Of a stretch of 64,000 nt of DNA, positions 35,293 through 44,754 are shown piece after piece. Location of the stretch: NCBI RefSeq assembly GCF_032341175.1, contig NZ_CP135435.1:1612001-1676000 (forward strand), written 5' to 3'. The notes beneath the pieces were generated by a model. It searched no databases and was not told the DNA's origin. It saw nothing but the letters and a program-made list of their open reading frames with translations. The first letter of the stretch is position 1, and each line of letters begins with the position of its first letter. The DNA comes from Bacillus sp. DTU_2020_1000418_1_SI_GHA_SEK_038. GTDB taxonomy: Bacteria > Bacillota > Bacilli > Bacillales > Cytobacillaceae. The position numbers and the translations under genes are program-made.

Positions 35293-35435
35293 TGGATAAA
35301 AACAAAGAAAAACAAAAAAATGCCAATGTTGAATTTGGCATCGAGTTTGGCGATATGAATGCCAGCAAACTTTATGAAGTTCCCTTTATGAGTAAAGATA
35401 AGGAAAAGAAAAACAATCGGAAAAAGAAATACTAA
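35292..35435 (+). CDS. Small charged protein of 47 aa, coupled to previous gene
   Basis: The ATG shares one base with the upstream stop (TAATG). The 47-residue product starts MDKNKEKQKN, has a short FGIEFGDMNASKLYEVPFM middle and a Lys/Asn-rich tail. Together with the upstream peptide it contains a similar EF-x2-EF/FGIEFG acidic-aromatic patch (FSAEFSQGE versus FGIEFGDMN), hinting that the two share ancestry or bind one another. No known family recognised. A GC-rich terminator follows 6 nt later. Confidence 0.6.
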   Translation: MDKNKEKQKNANVEFGIEFGDMNASKLYEVPFMSKDKEKKNNRKKKY

Positions 35436-35441
35436 AGAAAT

Positions 35442-35467
35442 CAGCCCTCTGCTTATGCAGGGGGCTG
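35442..35467. terminator. Terminator after small gene pair
   Basis: CAGCCCTCTGC pairs with GCAGGGGGCTG (one G-U pair) around TTAT. It lacks a strong T-run on the + side and lies between convergent genes. Confidence 0.7.
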
Positions 35468-35478
35468 AAATGGAATAA

Positions 35479-37236
35479 CTAATTATTAGAAAAAGAAAAA
35501 ATGAATGATTTTTCATGTCTTGAATCAAAGTAAGTCAGGATTGTACCAGGGTTTTTGTTGATTTCTCCAGTAATTAAATACTTATCCAGATCAAATGGAA
35601 GTTTTTCGATTAGCGTATGCTTATAAATATCCTTTTCATTTAGGCCAATTTTAACAAATTCGGACCCTAAAATGGATGGGTTTTTGATTATGTCCTGATA
35701 AATGATTGATCTTTCAGCTTTATCGTAACTAGCAGAGGCATCGGGTCCCCACCACGGCTTTCTAGGCTTATATTTTTGCCTAATTAAATAGTCATACTTC
35801 ATTAATCCTTCCACAATATCTAAGTCGGCTACCTTTTTGCTCTGAAGAAATTCATAAAGTCTTCTAAATAAATCCTCTAACTGATGCCCAATTCTTGACC
35901 AGCCTTTTTCCTCCCAAAAGCTTCCGAATTCCTGAAAGAAGTCAAATGGAGAAGAGAATGATTTAGTTACTAAATATTCCACCGTGAAATCCATTCTATG
36001 GTCATTCCAATATTTCTCCAGTACATCCTCAACCTGCTTAATCCGGATAATGTCGTCAAAGGACAATACATTATTTCCGAGCATTTCGTACGGTGAATGG
36101 TCCATATAAATATATTGATGTTCAGCAGCTCTCAAGCGCAGTCCTGTCCCTCTTAATAATTTTAAGAAACCAAGCTGCAGTTCCTCAGGTCTCATCGCGA
36201 ATACATCATTAAATGTTTTTCGGAATGAATGATAATCTTCCTCGGGAAGTCCAGCAATTAAATCCAGATGCTGGTCTATTTTTCCGCCATTTTTGACCAT
36301 TGTCACTGTACGTGAAAGTTTTTCGAAATTCTGCTTTCTCATAACAAGCTCATTTGTATAATCATTTGTTGATTGAACACCTATTTCAAAACGGAATAAG
36401 CCCGCTGGTGCCTCCTTATTTAGAAACTCAATAACCTCGGGTCTCATAATGTCTGCCGTAATTTCAAACTGAAATACAGTCCCCGGCAGATGCTCATCTA
36501 TTAAAAATTGAAACATTTCCATCGCATAGCTTCTGCTTATATTAAACGTACGATCGACAAACTTTATCGTTTTAGCGCCGTTTTTCATTAAATAACGAAT
36601 ATCTTCCTTAATTTTTTCACGGTCAAAATAACGAACTCCAACCTCTATCGATGACAGGCAGAATTGACAGCTAAAAGGACAGCCACGGCTTGTCTCGATA
36701 TACGTAACCCGCTTTGAAAGGTGAGGGATATCCTCTTCAAATCTGAAGGGAGAAGGTAATTCTCGAAGATCCAGCTTATTTCGCTGAGGATTGATTTTGA
36801 CCTCTCCATCCTTACGATAAGCAACCCCATGTATTTGTTCAATCTCTAATTCACCTTGAATACCTGAGAGTAATTGCTTAAATGTCTCTTCTCCTTCACC
36901 AATAACAATATAGTCGAAATCATTAACCTCTTTCATCCAGTCTAGGACATCATAGGAAACTTCAGGGCCGCCTACGACAATTTGAATAGACGAATTAATC
37001 TTTTTGATCATATTGACTACTTTAATCGTTTCTTCGATATTCCAAATATAGCAGCTAAATCCGATGACGTCAGGCTTCTTTCGAATTAAATCTGTCACGA
37101 TATTCATAATTGGGTCTTTAATTGTATATTCAGCAATTTCTATATGAAACTCAGGGCTTGCATAAGCCTTTAAATAACGTATGGCAATATTAGTGTGAAT
37201 ATATTTAGCATTTAGTGTAGAACAAATTATTTTCAT
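35479..37236 (-). CDS. B12-binding-domain radical SAM protein (DUF4080)
   Basis: A 585-residue iron-sulfur enzyme. An N-terminal cobalamin-binding-like Rossmann domain (about 1-130, with GFSCYIWN and VVGGPEVSYD) precedes the radical SAM barrel starting at CPFSCQFC (about residues 190-197), whose three cysteines bind the [4Fe-4S] cluster. A DUF4080 C-terminal region follows. The usual DXHXXG cobalamin motif is not obvious, so B12 use is uncertain. Members are often linked to methylthiolation or unknown radical chemistry. ATG 37236 has AAGGAG about 9 nt upstream on the reverse strand. It is divergent from ccpN. Confidence 0.85.
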   Translation of the reverse strand: MKIICSTLNAKYIHTNIAIRYLKAYASPEFHIEIAEYTIKDPIMNIVTDLIRKKPDVIGFSCYIWNIEETIKVVNMIKKINSSIQIVVGGPEVSYDVLDWMKEVNDFDYIVIGEGEETFKQLLSGIQGELEIEQIHGVAYRKDGEVKINPQRNKLDLRELPSPFRFEEDIPHLSKRVTYIETSRGCPFSCQFCLSSIEVGVRYFDREKIKEDIRYLMKNGAKTIKFVDRTFNISRSYAMEMFQFLIDEHLPGTVFQFEITADIMRPEVIEFLNKEAPAGLFRFEIGVQSTNDYTNELVMRKQNFEKLSRTVTMVKNGGKIDQHLDLIAGLPEEDYHSFRKTFNDVFAMRPEELQLGFLKLLRGTGLRLRAAEHQYIYMDHSPYEMLGNNVLSFDDIIRIKQVEDVLEKYWNDHRMDFTVEYLVTKSFSSPFDFFQEFGSFWEEKGWSRIGHQLEDLFRRLYEFLQSKKVADLDIVEGLMKYDYLIRQKYKPRKPWWGPDASASYDKAERSIIYQDIIKNPSILGSEFVKIGLNEKDIYKHTLIEKLPFDLDKYLITGEINKNPGTILTYFDSRHEKSFIFSFSNN

Positions 37237-37385
37237 GAAAGAAACTCCTTATAGAGTATTAAATATCAACATATTATTATAACTTATTGTTGACAAAAAG
37301 GATAGATGCAAAACCTGCCTTCAATTGTAGAGGATTTATAGTTTTTTATTTTGTCAATTTTAGAAAAAATAAATAGGATATACTA

Positions 37386-37440
37386 TATACAAATAAGTAT
37401 GTCACATTTATAATGGTAATATAAAATAATACATACTTAT
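37386..37440 (+). promoter_or_regulatory. ccpN promoter with inverted-repeat operator
   Basis: TATACA (37386-37391) and TATAAT (37409-37414) with a 17-nt spacer form a sigma-A promoter. ATAAGTATGT (37393-37402) recurs inverted as ACATACTTAT (37431-37440). Within the spacer, TATGTCACATT (37398-37408) matches the published CcpN consensus TRTGHYATAYW except at one base. Binding there would block RNA polymerase, suggesting CcpN autoregulation; this is inference. Confidence 0.5.
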
Positions 37441-37458
37441 CTTCCCTAGGGGGTGATG

Positions 37459-38091
37459 ATGATTAAATTATCCGATCGCCAGGATGAAATCCTTCAAATT
37501 GTAAAACGTGACGGCCCGATAACAGGTAACGAAATTGCTAAAAAGCTCTCACTTTCAAGAGCAGCGTTACGCCCAGATCTTGCAATACTCACAAGAACTG
37601 GGAATTTAGATGCCAGGCCTCGAGTAGGCTATTTCTATAATGAGGAATTTCAAGTCAAGCGTCATGCAGAAAAGTTTATCAACCAAAAGGTAAAGGATTT
37701 TAAAGCACATCCAATCGTAGTTGAAAGTTCAACCTCTGTTTATGATGCAATTGTCCAATTGTTTTTAGAGGATGTTGGTACGCTTTATGCAGTTGATTCA
37801 GAGGGGTATTTGGCAGGAGTTGTTTCAAGAAAGGATTTATTAAGGGCATCCCTTGGAAATAAAAACCTTCAAGAGCTGCCGGTAAGTGTGATCATGACAA
37901 GGATGCCAAATATTACAACGGTTGACCCAGAAGAAACATTACTCGAAGCCGCGAAAAAAATGATTTCCTATCATATTGATTCTTTACCAGTTGTAAAAGA
38001 AGTTAAGGGGAAAAGCAATGCATTTTTACTGCTAGGAAGAATAACGAAAACGACCTTAACTCGCGCATATATAGAAATAGGAGAAAAATAA
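37459..38091 (+). CDS. ccpN: CcpN, repressor of gluconeogenic genes
   Basis: Transcription regulator of about 210 residues. A DeoR-like winged helix-turn-helix (about 3-55, [20 protein letters not shown]) is followed by two CBS domains (about 75-205) that sense nucleotides. In B. subtilis, CcpN represses gapB, pckA and the sr1 RNA during growth on glucose. Three in-frame starts lie together; ATG 37459 is best spaced from AGGGGG. The order ccpN-yqfL is conserved from B. subtilis, but here ppdK follows, tying the regulator directly to a PEP-forming enzyme. Confidence 0.93.
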   Translation: MIKLSDRQDEILQIVKRDGPITGNEIAKKLSLSRAALRPDLAILTRTGNLDARPRVGYFYNEEFQVKRHAEKFINQKVKDFKAHPIVVESSTSVYDAIVQLFLEDVGTLYAVDSEGYLAGVVSRKDLLRASLGNKNLQELPVSVIMTRMPNITTVDPEETLLEAAKKMISYHIDSLPVVKEVKGKSNAFLLLGRITKTTLTRAYIEIGEK

Positions 38092-38113
38092 CCTCAGGGG
38101 AGTTGCTGAAAAG

Positions 38114-38929
38114 TTGGAGCGCAAGAAAATCGTATATGTGGTGTCAGACTCGGTTGGGGAAACTGCGGAGTTTGTCGTAAAAGCAGTAGCAACTCAGTTT
38201 AATGGCAGTCAAATTGATATTCGCAGAAATTCATATGTAGATGATATCGAGGATATTGAAGATATTATTACTCTAGCTAATAAAGACCAATCGATCATTG
38301 CTTATACAATTGTTATTCCTGCCTTAAAGGAGCACTTAGATAAAAGAGCGCAAGATGAAGGAATTGTAGCTGTTGATTTATTAAACCCTTTAATGAATGC
38401 GTTTCAAACACAGTTTAACAAAGAGCCGCATCATAGTCCTGGGTTAATGAGGAAGCTGGATGAAGAGTATTTTCGGAAAATTGAAGCGATTGAATTCGCA
38501 GTTAAATACGATGATGGGCGTGATCCGCGAGGAATAACTAAAGCAGATATTGTATTGATTGGCGTTTCCAGAACTTCGAAAACTCCATTATCGATGTATT
38601 TGGCACATAAACGGTTTAAGGTGGCCAATGTCCCTTTAGTCCCGGAAGTACCGCCGCCAGATGAACTATTTCAAATTCCGCGAAAGAATTGTATTGGCTT
38701 AATTATTTCGCCAGATAAACTAAACGAAATACGCAAGGAAAGGCTAAAGGCACTTGGACTTGCATCGCAAGCGAACTATGCAAGCTTTGGTCGGATTCTT
38801 GATGAATTAGATTATGCAGAGAAAATTATGAAGCGTGTAGGATGTCCGATTATTAATGTATCGAATAAGGCTGTGGAAGAAACAGCAGGGTTAATACTAG
38901 AAGTGTTAAAAAAGGAGAGGAGCTATTAA
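38114..38929 (+). CDS. ppsR: PPDK regulatory protein (bifunctional kinase/pyrophosphorylase)
   Basis: A DUF299 protein of 271 residues (YqfL in B. subtilis) that inactivates pyruvate phosphate dikinase by ADP-dependent phosphorylation of a threonine next to its catalytic histidine, and reactivates it by phosphate-dependent removal. The nucleotide-binding loop [11 protein letters not shown] (about 150-160) is present, with the family start [15 protein letters not shown] 38114 is preceded by GGGGAG about 11 nt upstream. It lies 22 nt after ccpN and 2 nt before ppdK, its expected substrate. Its partner is adjacent here, which B. subtilis lacks. Confidence 0.92.
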   Translation: MERKKIVYVVSDSVGETAEFVVKAVATQFNGSQIDIRRNSYVDDIEDIEDIITLANKDQSIIAYTIVIPALKEHLDKRAQDEGIVAVDLLNPLMNAFQTQFNKEPHHSPGLMRKLDEEYFRKIEAIEFAVKYDDGRDPRGITKADIVLIGVSRTSKTPLSMYLAHKRFKVANVPLVPEVPPPDELFQIPRKNCIGLIISPDKLNEIRKERLKALGLASQANYASFGRILDELDYAEKIMKRVGCPIINVSNKAVEETAGLILEVLKKERSY

Positions 38930-38931
38930 TT

Positions 38932-41601
38932 ATGGAGAAATTCGTTTATTTATTTCAAGAAGGTCATGGAAACATGAAAGATTTGCTCGGAGGAAAAGGA
39001 GCAAATCTAGCGGAAATGACAAACATCGGTTTGCCAGTACCTGATGGTTTTACGATTTCTACAGGAGCTTGCAGTGCTTATTATGAGGCTGGAAAAACAA
39101 TTCCAAATCTAGTAATGCAACAGACTTTAGAAGCTTTATCACGTCTAGAAGCAAAAATGGAAAAGAAATTGGGAGATTCAGAAAATCCATTACTAGTTTC
39201 TGTACGCTCAGGATCTGTTTTCTCAATGCCTGGAATGATGGATACGATATTAAATCTTGGGATGAATGACGAAACGGTCGTAGGATTAGCAAAATTAACA
39301 AACAATCCTCGTTTTGCTTATGATTCATATCGACGTTTTATTCAAATGTTCAGCAACGTTGTTCTCGAGATTGATACGTATTATTTTGAGCAATTATTAG
39401 AGGAAATTCGTGAACATAAAGGATATTCCTCTGACCCTGAATTGACAGCTGAAGATTGGAAGGAAGTCATTGCCGGCTATAAGGGAATTGTGAAAAAGCA
39501 TACGAGAAAAGCATTTCCACAGGATCCGAAGGAACAGCTTTTCCTTGCTATCAATGCGGTATTTAACTCCTGGAATAATCAGCGTGCAATCGTTTATCGC
39601 CGATTAAATAAAATTCCTGATCATCTTGGAACAGCCGTTAATATTCAAAGTATGGTATTTGGGAATATGGGGAATGACTCTGGGACAGGTGTTGCTTTTA
39701 CAAGGAATCCTTCAACTGGAGAACCCGTTCTTTACGGTGAATATTTAATCAATGCTCAAGGGGAGGATGTTGTTGCAGGAATTCGTACTCCACTGCCAAT
39801 TCGAACCTTAAAGGAAGAAATGCCAGAAGTATACCAGCAATTTAATCAAATTTGTCAGCAGCTTGAGCAGCATTATCAAGAAATGCAGGATATAGAGTTT
39901 ACTGTAGAACGGGGTAAGCTATTTATACTTCAAACACGAAATGGAAAGAGAACAGCCCAAGCTGCGATTCGTATTGCTGTGGAAATGGTAGATGAAGGAA
40001 TTATTGATAAAAAGACCGCTCTTCTTCGTGTGGACCCTGACCAGTTAAATCAGCTTCTGCACCGCAGAATAGATGAATCAGCAGTAAAGACCATTCTAGC
40101 AAAAGGTTTGCCAGCCTCTCCCGGGGCTGCAACAGGTCAGGTAGTTTTCGATGCTGATGAAGCTGAACAATTGGCTAATGAGGGCAAAAAGGTAATCCTA
40201 GTTCGTCCTGAGACTACCCCGGATGATATCCATGGGATTGTCGCTGCACAAGCCATTTTGACAAGCCGGGGAGGTATGACTAGTCATGCAGCGGTTGTTG
40301 CCAGAGGAATGGGGAAGGCTTGTATATGCGGATGTGAAGCTTTAAAAATTGATTTAAAAGCAAAACATTTTGCTGCTGGCGATAAGGTAATTAAGTATGG
40401 GGATACCATTACGATTGATGGTTCAACTGGAGAAATTATTCTTGGGGAGGTCCCAATGATTGACCCAGAGCTATCGGAAGAATTTCAATGCTTACTTCGC
40501 TGGGCTGATGAAGTTCGTAATATAACTGTTCGCGCAAATGCTGATAATCCAGAGGACGCGAAAAAAGCCTTTGAATTTGGAGCGGCCGGAATTGGTTTAT
40601 GCCGGACGGAACATATGTTTATGGATAGTAAGCGGATTCCAACTGTTCAAAAAATGATATTAGCTGATAGCTTTAATGAGAGAAAGGAAGCACTTGAGCA
40701 GCTTTTACCAATGCAGCAAGGGGATTTTGAAGGGATTTTTGAAGCGATGCAAGGTTATCCAGTAAATGTCCGTCTACTTGACCCTCCGCTTCATGAGTTT
40801 TTACCTCACAAAGAGGAGCTTCTCGTTGATGTGACAAGGCTTCAAATATTAGATCCTAAATCTGAGGAATTGAAGAAAAAAGAGCAATTGCTTAAAAAAG
40901 TCCGTCAATTGGATGAGTATAATCCGATGCTTGGTCTTCGCGGTTGCCGTTTAGGAATGATGTATCCAGAAATCTATGAAATGCAGGCAAAGGCAATCTT
41001 CTATGCTGCTGCTAAACTAGCTGAAAAAGCAATAGATGTTCAGCCAGAAATCATGATACCGCTAGTCGGTCATGTGAATGAACTTAAGCAAATGCGTCAA
41101 GTAGTAATCGATGCCGCAAATCATGTTCAGGCAGAAACAGGTAAGGAGATTAAATATACAATTGGTACAATGATAGAAATTCCACGTGCTGCTTTGACAG
41201 CTGATGAAATTGCAGTGGAAGCCGATTTCTTCTCGTTTGGAACAAATGATTTAACACAAACAACGTTTGGATACAGCCGTGATGATGCAGAAGGGAAATT
41301 CCTTCAAGCCTATATTGAGAACAAAGTTCTACCGGAAAATCCATTTGCAGCCCTTGACCAAAATGGTGTTGGAAAGCTTGTAGAAACAGGTGTGAAGCTT
41401 GGAAGAAAAACAAAGCCAAAGCTTAAAACGGGAATTTGCGGGGAACATGGTGGCGAGAAAAGCTCCATTGAATTCTTCTATAAGACAGGGTTAGATTATA
41501 TCAGCTGTTCGCCTTACCGCGTTCCATTAGCTCGATTGGCAGCTGCGCAAGCAACTATTCGCCATGAATCTAAAAATGAAGTGGTTTTTACGAACGCTTA
41601 A
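38932..41601 (+). CDS. ppdK: Pyruvate, phosphate dikinase
   Basis: Interconverts pyruvate, ATP and phosphate with PEP, AMP and pyrophosphate. The 889-residue length fits the family. The N-terminal ATP-grasp domain (about 1-350) is followed by the swivelling phosphohistidine domain with GGMTSHAAVVARG (Thr450, His452) and the C-terminal PEP/pyruvate barrel with GICGEHGG (about 835). Thr450 two residues before the catalytic His452 is the expected target of PpsR, encoded just upstream. GGAGAGGAG precedes ATG 38932. With lutABC downstream, a lactate-to-PEP gluconeogenic route is plausible. Confidence 0.96.
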   Translation: MEKFVYLFQEGHGNMKDLLGGKGANLAEMTNIGLPVPDGFTISTGACSAYYEAGKTIPNLVMQQTLEALSRLEAKMEKKLGDSENPLLVSVRSGSVFSMPGMMDTILNLGMNDETVVGLAKLTNNPRFAYDSYRRFIQMFSNVVLEIDTYYFEQLLEEIREHKGYSSDPELTAEDWKEVIAGYKGIVKKHTRKAFPQDPKEQLFLAINAVFNSWNNQRAIVYRRLNKIPDHLGTAVNIQSMVFGNMGNDSGTGVAFTRNPSTGEPVLYGEYLINAQGEDVVAGIRTPLPIRTLKEEMPEVYQQFNQICQQLEQHYQEMQDIEFTVERGKLFILQTRNGKRTAQAAIRIAVEMVDEGIIDKKTALLRVDPDQLNQLLHRRIDESAVKTILAKGLPASPGAATGQVVFDADEAEQLANEGKKVILVRPETTPDDIHGIVAAQAILTSRGGMTSHAAVVARGMGKACICGCEALKIDLKAKHFAAGDKVIKYGDTITIDGSTGEIILGEVPMIDPELSEEFQCLLRWADEVRNITVRANADNPEDAKKAFEFGAAGIGLCRTEHMFMDSKRIPTVQKMILADSFNERKEALEQLLPMQQGDFEGIFEAMQGYPVNVRLLDPPLHEFLPHKEELLVDVTRLQILDPKSEELKKKEQLLKKVRQLDEYNPMLGLRGCRLGMMYPEIYEMQAKAIFYAAAKLAEKAIDVQPEIMIPLVGHVNELKQMRQVVIDAANHVQAETGKEIKYTIGTMIEIPRAALTADEIAVEADFFSFGTNDLTQTTFGYSRDDAEGKFLQAYIENKVLPENPFAALDQNGVGKLVETGVKLGRKTKPKLKTGICGEHGGEKSSIEFFYKTGLDYISCSPYRVPLARLAAAQATIRHESKNEVVFTNA

Positions 41602-41608
41602 TTCAGGA

Positions 41609-41645
41609 AGGACAGTATCTTTGTGGTACTGTCCTGTTTTATTTA
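41609..41645 (+). terminator. Terminator after ccpN-ppsR-ppdK
   Basis: AGGACAGTA pairs perfectly with TACTGTCCT around TCTTTGTGG, followed by GTTTTATTT. Confidence 0.9.
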
Positions 41646-41744
41646 TAGAATTTTCAGGCAAATTAGTAAACATAACTATCTTTCATTAAATAAAATAGAT
41701 AGAATATTAATAAGGTAAGAAAAATGATTGAAAGAAGGTTGGCT

Positions 41745-42461
41745 ATGAGAGTAAGCTTATTTGCTACATGTTTAGTAGATATGTTCCAAAGTAATGTCGG
41801 GAAGGCGACTGTAGAAGTCCTAGAGCGACTAGGCTGTGAGATTGATTTTCCCAAAAATCAAGTTTGCTGCGGCCAACCGGCATACAATAGCGGCTATGTA
41901 AAAGAATCAAAAGAAGCGATGAAAAGAATGATCGAGGCCTTCGAAGAATCAGAATATGTTGTTTCTCCTTCTGGATCATGCGCATATATGTTTCAGGAGT
42001 ATCCAGCAATTTTCAAGGAAGATCCAGTATGGGAGCCAAGAGCTAAGGAACTGGCTAGAAAAACGTATGAATTAACTCAATTTATTGTAGATGTTTTGAA
42101 GGTTGAGGATATAGGGGCAAGGTTAGAAGGAAATGCTACCTATCATACTTCCTGTCATATGACGAGATTACTTGGTGTAAAGGAAGCACCTCTTAAACTA
42201 TTAAATCGTGTAGAGGGGCTCCAATATACGGAGTTGCCAAACAAGCATAATTGCTGCGGGTTTGGCGGTACATTTTCTGTGAAAATGACGCAAATATCAG
42301 AGCAAATGGTTGATGAGAAGGTTAAGCATATTGAAGAAACGCAAGCTGAATATATTATCGGTGCAGATGGGGGATGCTTAATGAATATTGGGGGACGCAT
42401 CGACCGAAAAGGGAAGCCGATAAAGGTTATGCATATTGCTGAAGTATTAAACAGCCGTTAA
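41745..42461 (+). CDS. lutA: L-lactate utilisation protein LutA
   Basis: First subunit of the LutABC iron-sulfur complex that oxidises L-lactate to pyruvate. The 238-residue protein has two cysteine-rich CCG domains, seen as FATCLVD with [11 protein letters not shown] (about 8-50), and [10 protein letters not shown] with [12 protein letters not shown] (about 140-185), which bind Fe-S clusters. ATG 41745 has GAAGG 7 nt upstream; an earlier in-frame ATG is less likely. lutB follows 14 nt later. No LutR regulator is nearby. An inverted CTATCT/AGATAG lies about 50-70 bp upstream as a possible operator. Confidence 0.94.
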   Translation: MRVSLFATCLVDMFQSNVGKATVEVLERLGCEIDFPKNQVCCGQPAYNSGYVKESKEAMKRMIEAFEESEYVVSPSGSCAYMFQEYPAIFKEDPVWEPRAKELARKTYELTQFIVDVLKVEDIGARLEGNATYHTSCHMTRLLGVKEAPLKLLNRVEGLQYTELPNKHNCCGFGGTFSVKMTQISEQMVDEKVKHIEETQAEYIIGADGGCLMNIGGRIDRKGKPIKVMHIAEVLNSR

Positions 42462-42475
42462 AGGAGGGGAGTATA

Positions 42476-43903
42476 ATGGCGATGAAAATTGGCACTGAAA
42501 ATTTCGATGAGCGAGTCAACGCTGGCATTAATAATTCTTTTATGAGAGGAGCCGTTTCTAGTGCACAGGAAAGACTTCATACACGAAGATTAGCTGCTGC
42601 AGAAGAATTAGGCAACTGGGAAGAATGGCGCTCGCTTGGAGAAGAGATCCGCCAGCACGTACTTGAAAATTTAGATTATTATCTATATGAATTAAGCGAG
42701 AATATTGCTAAAAGAGGCGGTCATGTATTCTTTGCTGAAACAGCTGAAGAAGCCACTTCTTATATTGAAGATGTAATAAAAGAGAAAAACGCCAAAAAGG
42801 TAGTAAAATCCAAATCAATGGTCACGGAGGAAATTCACTTAAATGCTTGCCTTGAAAACGCTGGCTGCGAAGTGATTGAGACAGATTTAGGTGAATATAT
42901 TTTACAGATTGATGATCATGATCCGCCCTCACATATTGTAGCTCCGGCATTACACAAAAATAAGGAACAAATCCGAGATGTTTTTGCTAAAAAATTAAAC
43001 TATGAGAATAGTGAAGATCCAGCAGAATTATGCGCACATTCACGGAAAATGCTGAGAAATGAATTTTTAACAGCAGATGTAGGCATAACAGGATGCAACT
43101 TTGCCATTGCGGAAACCGGCTCCATAACTTTAGTGACAAATGAGGGAAATGCTGACCTTGTTACGGCATTGCCAAAAACACAAATAACCGTCATGGGCAT
43201 GGAAAGAATCGTTCCAACCTTTGAAGAAATGGAGGTTCTTGTTAGTTTATTAACAAGGAGTGCGGTTGGACAAAAACTGCCAAGCTATGTAACCGTCCTT
43301 TCTGGTCCTCGAGAAGAAGAGGATTCTGACGGACCAGAGGAATTTCATTTAGTCGTCGTTGATAATGGACGTTCTAATATTTTAGGAGGAGAGTTTCAAT
43401 CTATTTTACAATGTATACGCTGTGCTGCATGTGTGAATGTTTGTCCAGTGTATCGCCATGTGGGAGGGCATTCGTACGGCTCGATTTACTCAGGACCAAT
43501 TGGAGCAGTCCTGTCACCGTTATTAGGAGGATATGATGATTATAAGGAGCTCCCTTATGCATCGACATTATGCGGGGCTTGCACTGAGGCTTGTCCAGTA
43601 AAGATTCCGCTGCATGAACTTCTCCATAAACATCGTCAAGTTATAGTTGAAAAAGAGGGAAAAGCACCGATATCCGAGAAAATGGCAATGAAGGCATTTG
43701 GGCTTGGAGCAGCTTCGCCTGCACTGTATAAAATCGGTTCGAAAGTAGCCCCTGCTGCTATGAACCCATTTACAGTTGGCGACAAAATTTCAAAAGGACC
43801 AGGTCCGCTTAAGGCTTGGACAGAAATTCGTGATTTCCCAGCACCAAATAAAGAGCGCTTCCGTGATTGGTTTGCCAATCGGGATACTGGGGGTAATAAA
43901 TAA
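42476..43903 (+). CDS. lutB: L-lactate utilisation iron-sulfur protein LutB
   Basis: Central subunit of LutABC, 475 residues. An N-terminal LUD domain (about 70-295) precedes two [4Fe-4S] ferredoxin sites: [12 protein letters not shown] (about 312-323) and CGACTEACP (about 365-373), as in B. subtilis LutB. A C-terminal DUF3390-like tail ends near [12 protein letters not shown] 42476 follows AAAGGAGGGGAG. It is the middle gene of an operon with 14-nt spacing to lutA; its stop overlaps the lutC start (TAATG). Confidence 0.95.
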   Translation: MAMKIGTENFDERVNAGINNSFMRGAVSSAQERLHTRRLAAAEELGNWEEWRSLGEEIRQHVLENLDYYLYELSENIAKRGGHVFFAETAEEATSYIEDVIKEKNAKKVVKSKSMVTEEIHLNACLENAGCEVIETDLGEYILQIDDHDPPSHIVAPALHKNKEQIRDVFAKKLNYENSEDPAELCAHSRKMLRNEFLTADVGITGCNFAIAETGSITLVTNEGNADLVTALPKTQITVMGMERIVPTFEEMEVLVSLLTRSAVGQKLPSYVTVLSGPREEEDSDGPEEFHLVVVDNGRSNILGGEFQSILQCIRCAACVNVCPVYRHVGGHSYGSIYSGPIGAVLSPLLGGYDDYKELPYASTLCGACTEACPVKIPLHELLHKHRQVIVEKEGKAPISEKMAMKAFGLGAASPALYKIGSKVAPAAMNPFTVGDKISKGPGPLKAWTEIRDFPAPNKERFRDWFANRDTGGNK

Positions 43904-44622
43904 TGGTTGGGAAAATCCAGAATAGGGAGTTATTTTTAACTAAGATTGCTGAGCGATTAGGCAGAGGTCAACGGGCGACCACGATAGAAAGCCCTGTGTG
44001 GAACTTTCAACCACAGGATGATGTTTTAAAGGGAGCAAGCAGTGATGACTTACTTCATGTCCTAAGAGAGCAATGTAAAAATATACACACCGATTTTTTT
44101 ACAACAAATATTTCAGGGCTGCCCGAAACAATAAAGAGCATTATTTTCGAATATGGCGGGGGGCCGATTATCACGTGGAGTGACCCGCGATTTGAAGCAT
44201 TTGGGCTTTCACCCCTGTTTAATGAAATTCTGCCGAGTAAAAATATAAAAGTTGATGTCTGGGACTCAAGCGTTGGTCAAGAAAATATTAAACTAGCAGA
44301 AAAGGCAAATATCGGGATCACGATAAGTGAAATCACCTTAGCAGAATCTGGTACAGCAGTCATTTTCAGCAGTAAAGATAGAGGGAGAAGTATTAGCTTC
44401 TTACCAGCAACATCTGTCATCATTATACCGAAAAGTTCCATCGTTCCACGCATGACACAAGCAGCAAGATTAATTAGGAAAAAAGTAAAGAATGGAGAGG
44501 AAATTGCTTCATGTGTTAACTTTATAACTGGTCCAAGCAATTCGGCAGATATTGAGTTGAACTTAGTTGTTGGCGTACATGGTCCAACAAAGGCTGCTTA
44601 TATTGTTGTAGAGGATATATAA
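43903..44622 (+). CDS. lutC: L-lactate utilisation protein LutC
   Basis: Third subunit of LutABC, 239 residues, essentially a LUD domain (about 60-239). Motifs include ITISEITLAESGTAVIF (about 145-160) and the end GVHGPTKAAYIVVED, which align in wording with B. subtilis LutC. It has no cysteine cluster of its own. The TAATG overlap with lutB indicates translational coupling. A hairpin terminator about 75 nt downstream closes the operon. Confidence 0.94.
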   Translation: MVGKIQNRELFLTKIAERLGRGQRATTIESPVWNFQPQDDVLKGASSDDLLHVLREQCKNIHTDFFTTNISGLPETIKSIIFEYGGGPIITWSDPRFEAFGLSPLFNEILPSKNIKVDVWDSSVGQENIKLAEKANIGITISEITLAESGTAVIFSSKDRGRSISFLPATSVIIIPKSSIVPRMTQAARLIRKKVKNGEEIASCVNFITGPSNSADIELNLVVGVHGPTKAAYIVVEDI

Positions 44623-44696
44623 GAGAACACAATTAACCTGCTAATTTTCAAAGTGCTGGTATAAGTTACCAGCTGAAATCGATTATCAAACAGTAT

Positions 44697-44725
44697 AGCT
44701 GCCCACATGGCAGCTTGTTTTTTTG
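44697..44725 (+). terminator. Terminator after lutABC
   Basis: AGCTGCC pairs with GGCAGCT around CACAT, followed by TGTTTTTTT. Confidence 0.9.
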
Positions 44726-44754
44726 CATACTTTATGTAAAGGAGTTGATTTGGA

